DNA of 64,000 bases, from contig CM033719.1 of assembly GCA_019671005.1 (NCBI GenBank), positions 27,020,750-27,084,749 on the forward strand, read 5' to 3'. The notes below the pieces were generated by a model. The model was not told the origin of the DNA, ran no database searches, and saw nothing but the letters and a program-made list of their open reading frames with translations. Position 1 is the first letter of the stretch, and each line of letters starts with the position of its first letter. The stretch comes from Hibiscus mutabilis. Taxonomy: Eukaryota; Streptophyta; Magnoliopsida; Malvales; Malvaceae. A program made the position numbers and the translations under genes. Below are positions 58,501-64,000 of this stretch, in pieces.

Positions 58501-58896
58501 AACTTAAAAGTTTAGATAGGGTAGATTATCGATACACTCAGCAATAATTTGCCAAGCGATACGAAATATGCTCGAAAAAGGGAGAGAATAGTGCAAAACA
58601 ATCACTCTACGGAGTGGAAAGCAATGTGAGAATGACACACCTGTCAAATAGTTAACTAATTTCCAGGACAAGAAATTGATGTCAGTAGTGAATCCAAAGA
58701 AGTGGAGAAAAAAGAGGCGAGCACTGAAAATGCCAGGCCTTAATCCGATGCTAGTACCAACTTGGCAAAACCAGCAGAACCAACATTTTCTTATCCACCA
58801 CCACCTTTTCCATAAAGGATTCAGAAACACAAGCAAGACCAACAGTTTAAACGCTTCTTGGAAGTCCTTAAATAGCTATAGATTAATATACCATTC

Positions 58897-59634
58897 GTGG
58901 AATCTCTCGAGAAAATTCTTAACTATGTTAAATTCATGAAGGACATCTTGTCCAAAAAGAGGAGATTGGGTAACTTTGAGACCGTCGCTCTTACTGAGGG
59001 ATGTAGTGCAATGATACTCAACCAATTGCCACCAAAACTAAAAAAATTGGGAAGTTTCACTATTCCTTGGACAATTGGCAATAGATTCATGGGTAATACA
59101 TTGTATGACCTGAGAGTCAGCATCAATTTGATGCTAATGTTAGTTTTCAGAAAGCTTAAAATTGAAGCAAGGCCTACTACGATAATGCTTCAGCTAGCAG
59201 ATCGATCTTTTACACATCCTAAGGGTAAGATTGAAGATGTGTTGGTAAAGGTAGACAAATTTAAATTTCCAGCTGATTTTATCATTTTAGAATATGAGGC
59301 AGATGTTAATGTCCCAATTATATTGGGAAGACCATTCCTTGCCACGGGTAGGGCCTTAATTGATGTTCAAAAAGTTGAACTTACTATGCGCATAAATGAC
59401 CAACAGATTACGTTTAATGTATTTCAAGCTTTTAAGTGTGTAGATAAACCTGACGAATGCCAAGCTATTGAGATGATAGAGTCTATTTTCAATGTGGACA
59501 TGGCACAGATTTACCAATATCTAGATGATGATGCCAGAGAACTAGATGATAGAGACAAAACGAGCAAAGAATATGAAGAACAAACCTTAGAGAATAAAAT
59601 CGTTAGTTATTTCAGGATACTTGAGCCACTATAG
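58897..59634 (+). pseudogene. pol: Aspartic protease region of the Athila-like element
   Basis: A 245-codon open frame holds CSAMILNQLPPKLKK, GSFTIPWTIG, VLVKVDKFKFPADFI and VPIILGRPFLATGRALIDVQ, all matching Athila protease. The active-site block, normally CDLGASINLMP, reads YDLRVSINLML here: the Asp remains but the Gly-Ala is lost, so the enzyme should be inactive. A TAG at 59632 ends the frame before RT. Confidence 0.85.
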
Positions 59635-61312
59635 TTGGGTGGCAGAGAAATCAAGGCACCCAAGCCATCTATTGAGGGGCCACTAGAATTGGAACTGAAA
59701 CCTTTACCAGAACACCTCAAATATGCTTACTTAGGTAACAACTCAACTTTGCCAGTGATCATTGATGATGATCTAACTAATGATTAGGAGGAGAGATTAT
59801 TGGAGATACTGAGCAATTATAAGCAAGCTTTTGGGTGGATCTTAACCGATATCCAAGGGATAAGCCCGGCTATTTGCATGCACAAAATTATTCTAAAAGA
59901 TTACCATGGTAGAACAATTGAGGCCCAAAGGAGACTGAACCCGAGCACGAAGGAGGTAATCAAGAAATAAGTCATTAAGTGGCTAGATGCCAGGGTAATT
60001 TATCCTATTTTTGATAGCTCGTGGGTCAGCCCGGTGCAATATGTGTTAAAGAAGGGTGGAATGACTGTGGTACAGAACAACAAAGATGAGTTGATCCCAT
60101 CAAGAACCGTCACGATCTGGAGAGTGTGCATAGATTATAGGAAGCTAAATAATGACACCCAGAAAGATCATTTTCCACTGCCGTTCATTAATCAGATGTT
60201 GGATAGGTTGGTAGGTAATGCATTTTATTGCTTTCTAGATGACTACTTGGGCTATAATCAGATTGACATCTCTATAGAAGATCGGGAGAAAACTACATTC
60301 ACTTGTCTATATGGGATATTCGTCTTTAGAAGAATGCCCTTTGGATTGTGTAATGCTCCAGCAACGTTTCAATGTTTCATGATGTCGATTTCCTCGGACA
60401 TGATTGAAAACAATTTAGAAATCTTCATGGATGACTTCTCAGTTTTTGGAAAAACTTTCGAGAAATACCTTTAGAGCTTGGAACTTGTTTTATAGAGATG
60501 TATTGAAACCAACCTGGTCATGAACTGGGAGAAATGCCACTTCATGGTAAAGAAGGGCATAGTTCTTAGACATAAATGTGGAGGTAATCAAACAATTGCC
60601 ACCACTCACAAGCGTTAGAGGTATCAGAAGTTATTTGGGATACACGGGTTTTTATCGTCGTTTTATTAAAGATTTCTCAGAAATTTCTAAACTTTTATAC
60701 TTACTTTTAGAAAAGGATACTACTTTTTCATTTGATGATTCTTGTTTGAAAGCATTTCAGGAATTACAAGATAGGTTGATTAATGTCCCAATCGTCATGG
60801 CACCAGATTGGAATAAGCCATTAGAGCTTATGTGCGATGCCAACGACTATGCCTTTAGAGATGTGTTAGAACAAAGGCGTGGGGAAAATTTCCATACCAT
60901 CTATTATGCCAACTGAACGTTAAATGAGGCCCAACTTAATTACACAACAACTGAGAAGGCGTTTCTTGCAGTTGTCTTTGCGTTTAACAAGTTTAGATCT
61001 TACTTGGTGGGTAGTAAAGTTGTGGTGCACACAGACCATTCAACACTAAAATAACTTTTGGCAAAGAATGATGACAAGCCAAGACTAATCCAATGGACAC
61101 TCTTGCTACAAGAATTTGATCTTGAAATTCGAGATAAGAAGGGGAGTGAAAATTTAGTAGTTAATCATCTATCACGATTAGAGCATCACCATGAAGATGG
61201 CAATACTACTGCCATAAGGGATGAATTTCCTGATGAGTACTTGCTTCCAGTCACTACCATGTCATGGTATGCTGACATAGTCAATTATCTAGTCAGCAAT
61301 ATTTGCCACTAG
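59635..61312 (+). pseudogene. pol: Reverse transcriptase and RNase H of the Athila-like element
   Basis: The RT N-terminal part (59790-60030) has several stops. The frame 60034-60474 carries WRVCIDYRKLN, DHFPLPFINQMLDRL, RMPFGLCNAPATFQ and the catalytic box as FMDDF. After stops at 60471 and 60495, the connection (LPPLTSVRGIRSYLGYTGFY) and RNase H blocks (VVHTDHSTLK, LLQEFDLEIRDKKGSEN with VNHLSRLE) follow at 60578-61312. A stop replaces a conserved Tyr at about 61052. Confidence 0.87.
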
Positions 61313-62560
61313 ATTTGGCAAGTAATGCCAGGAAATGATTCCTGAGAAATGTTTGATAATATTATTGGGATGAGCCATTTTTGTTTAAGTAGTGTGTTGA
61401 CCAAGTAATTCGTCGTTGTATGCCAGAGGAAGAACAACAAAATATTCTTCAAATCTACCATGCAACACCATATGGAGGCCACTTTGCTGGGACAAAGACA
61501 TCAACTAAAGTATTGCAGTCAGGATTCTTTTGGCCTACGCTGTTCAAGGACGCCCATTATTTTGCTAAGGCATGTGACCGATGCCAACAGACGGGTAACA
61601 TTTCCAACAGGCATAAAATGTCACTATAGAACATCATGCCAGTAAAACTTTTTGATGTATGGGGGACAGACTTTATGGGTCATTTTCCCTCGTCATTTGG
61701 TAACTTATACATCATCGCAGTCGTTGAATACGTCTCGAAATGGGTTAGGTCCATTGCTCTGCCAACAAACGATGCCAAGGTAGTTGCCAAGTTCTTACAC
61801 AAGAATATTTTTACTAGATTCGGTACCTCCAGAGCTATCATTCATGATGAATGTACCCACTTTAAATGTAATTTAATCACTAAAGCTCTATACAAATATG
61901 AAATCCAGCAAAGAATTGCCACAACCTATCACCCCCAAATAAATGGCCAAGCAGAAATCTCAAATAAGGAGATTAAGAACATTTTAGAGAAAACTGTAAA
62001 CCCAACAAGGAATGACTGATCCTTGAGGCTAGATGATTCCCTTTGGTCATACAGAACAACTTTTAAAACTCATTTGGGAACTTCCCCATATAGGCTCATT
62101 TTTTGGGAAGTCATGCCACTTACCAGTGGAGTTGGAGCATCGAGCTTATTGGACAACCAAGCAGTTTAATATAGAATGGAGGGCTGCTGGTACGAAGCGC
62201 TTATTGGACTTGAATGAACTGGAAGAATTCAGAACACAAGCTTATGAAAATGCCAAGCTTTATAAGGAACGAACAAAAATGTGGCATGACAATAGAATTT
62301 TGCAAAGGCAGTTTAAAGTTGGGCAAAGAGTTCTGCTGTTCAATTTAAGGCTTAAGCTATTTCTAGGAAAACCTAAGTCCAGGTTGCCATGACCATTTGA
62401 AGTTGTCAAGCCTTATGCTCATGGAGCAGTCGATATCAAGGATTTGAAAACATGGACAACATTCAAGGTAAATGGCCAGAGTTTAAAGCATTATCTGGAG
62501 GAAAGTCATGAGAATGCCAAGGAAATTATTCTCTTGGTAAAAAATCAATGAGTTATGTCA
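61313..62560 (+). pseudogene. pol: Integrase of the Athila-like element
   Basis: The HHCC finger is seen as HATPYGGHFAGTKT and CDRCQQTG (61460-61610). The core has Asp in VWGTDFMGHFP, Asp in AIIHDECTHF and Glu in NGQAEISNKEI, so the D-D-E triad remains. A C-terminal part with YENAKLYKERTKMWHD and VGQRVLLFNLRLKLF follows at 62030-62392 in another frame. Stops lie at 61627, 62018 and 62391. Confidence 0.87.
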
Positions 62561-63134
62561 TCACCATTTGACCATTATACATAGTAGGATAGTTATTTTT
62601 CTTTTATTTCAGTATATTTATCATTTATTATTTTTATTTTTATCGTATTTTTCTACTTTGAAAGGTTTTCTTTTTGTGACTGTTAGTACATAATATATTG
62701 CCAGGGAAGTATGCCAAAGAAGGGCTGGCATGAGGACATCCGACATCGCGCACCATATGGACTTCGTGTGAGTCAAGCCCAAGAGAGGAAGAATTTTTGC
62801 TAAGAGCGGGAAACCCTAGCTGCCTAGGGTAAATCTTTAAATTTCAAATTTCAACCTTATCACTTTTACCCTTATATTTTCCCACACCGTCACCTCATCC
62901 TTACCCTTTAAACCCATCATTATCCCATTTCCCTAAACACGCATAACTGACAAACTTATCATTATCCCTACTAAATCTCATCTTTAAACTTTCCCAACTG
63001 TTTCCCTCTTCCAATTAATAACCACCAATTTTCACTTAGCTAAAACCCCCTTTTCTTTTTACTTTCTCACACGACAAGCAAACCAAGAAACCATATTTCT
63101 TTCAACCTTTGATCTTCGATCAATTTTTCTTTCA
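62561..63134 (+). other. Spacer between integrase and the 3' ORF of the Athila-like element
   Basis: T-rich then C/A-rich non-coding DNA. No gene is seen. The CACTTTTACCC- and CCCATTTCCC-type phrases at 62850-62960 give it a pyrimidine-rich texture. Confidence 0.6.
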
Positions 63135-64000
63135 ATGTTATCTTCTTCTGCACCTTTCGAAATTTTCTTCAATGAAAAAATTAAGAAAAAATGTAAAGAG
63201 AAATTTGCAGCTCGCACATTATGTTATGAGAAGGGTTTCAAATTCAAGAATAAACCTAATTTGGGGTTCTTATCAGAGGTGGTGGACATTGTAAAGAAGC
63301 ATAAAAGGGAAGCCTTTTGCCAGCTTCTAGGAGAGGTGAATACCACCATCGTCCGCGAGTTCTATGCCCACCTTACTACAAAAGATTCACCTTTTCTATT
63401 TGTAAGAGGTACGTTTATGCGTTTTGATGAAGGGTTTATTAATGGCGTGTTTAGTTTGAATGGTATAGATGAGGAGCATTTAGCGTTCATGGACTCTATG
63501 AATGCTGCCACATGACAACTACTTTTGAAAGACCTATGCGAAACAAGAACGAAGTGGAACACTTCATCCAAAAGAAAGAGGACCGTAAAAAGATTGGCAG
63601 TAAAACTATTGCCACGAGGTTAGAATCCCTTTTTGAAGGCTAACCTGATGCCAACTATGCACAATAAGACAGTGTCTGAGGAGCGTATGGCATTGCTGCA
63701 CTCAATTATGATGGGAAGAAAAATCAATGTAGGGCGTCTGATTATGGATGAGACCTACAAATGTGCTGCCAAAGGGAATGAAAGTTTGGTTTTCCCTTCG
63801 TTGATCACAAGGATTTGCTGGCTGCACAAAGTCCCCTAGTATGATTCTAATAACACTCAAAAGTGCAAAGAAGCTATCACCCCTACATTGTGGAACCAAC
63901 TAATTGGCAGAGAAGCCAAAGAAAAAAGGCAATGGGAAAGTCGCTGAGCCAGAATCTATTGCCAAGCCTCCGAAAGTAGAACTTGCATTGCCAATGCCAG
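63135..64000 (+). pseudogene. 3' ORF of the Athila-like element (putative plant transposon protein domain)
   Basis: The first open part (63135-63515, 126 codons) has VREFYAHLTTKDSPFLFVRG with FINGVFSLNG. A later part (63633-63839) has SEERMALLHSIMMGRKINVG and LVFPSLITRICWL. These are the two halves of the domain annotated as putative plant transposon protein, common in the env-like position of Athila elements; its function is unknown. A stop at 63513 and frame changes separate the halves. The end lies beyond the window. Confidence 0.75.

Larger units (their letters stand above)
57129..64000 (+). mobile_element. Athila-like Ty3/gypsy element, internal domain (runs off window)
   Basis: The order is PBS, gag, protease, RT, RNase H, integrase and an extra 3' ORF, which is the Athila layout. 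Every coding part is interrupted by stops, many of them TAG or TAA at codons normally Gln, Tyr or Lys. The 3' LTR lies beyond the right edge. Confidence 0.88.

Overview
The window is nuclear DNA from a flowering plant, most likely a eudicot. It holds two intron-bearing host genes of typical plant families, plant lineages of Ty3/gypsy retrotransposons (Tat/Ogre-like and Athila-like), a plant L1 LINE, MITEs, and a block that looks like plant mitochondrial DNA. Nothing bacterial is present. The species cannot be fixed from the sequence alone. Transposable elements make up most of the window.

Layout. 1-16622: a very large Tat/Ogre-type LTR retrotransposon on the minus strand, with LTRs of about 3 kb, PBS, ORF1, gag, protease, RT, two RNases H, integrase, tandem-repeat 3' UTR and PPT. 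Its downstream LTR is cut by the window start. 16623-22462: the 3' part of a related plus-strand element, with a 3 kb degenerate tandem-repeat array, a PPT and a 3' LTR. 22463-32194: a second LTR of that family in opposite orientation, so the two LTRs form an inverted repeat with arms of about 1.8 kb. This LTR is split by about 7.7 kb of mitochondrial-looking DNA (24271-32011) that carries an integrase relic and a 170-N gap.

32195-39960 is the genic island. A Stowaway MITE abuts the TATA box of a plastid NAD-malate dehydrogenase gene (CDS 33389-34627, with a 5'-UTR intron). On the other strand lies an RZ1-type RNA-binding protein with an RRM and a CCHC knuckle (37947-39036), whose coding intron reads GC-AG. 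The two genes converge on 34.8-37.9 kb.

39960-55720 is a nest of small elements: MITEs with 9-10 bp target duplications, an L1 LINE of about 6.1 kb bounded by a target duplication (42432-48507), and three long foldback elements. One foldback (50358-51890) carries two inverted pieces of the 5' end of an auxilin-like J-protein gene. From about 56.8 kb to the right edge is a plus-strand Athila-like element (LTR end, PBS, gag, protease, RT/RNase H, integrase, 3' ORF), riddled with stops.

How it fits together: only the malate dehydrogenase and the RZ1 gene look functional. The rest records nested insertion, inversion, organelle DNA capture and gene-fragment capture. The most interesting signals are the foldback elements with shared GGTAAACTAC-type ends and captured cargo, the LTR inverted repeat invaded by organelle-like DNA, and the inverted repeat that brackets the primer-binding site of the large element.
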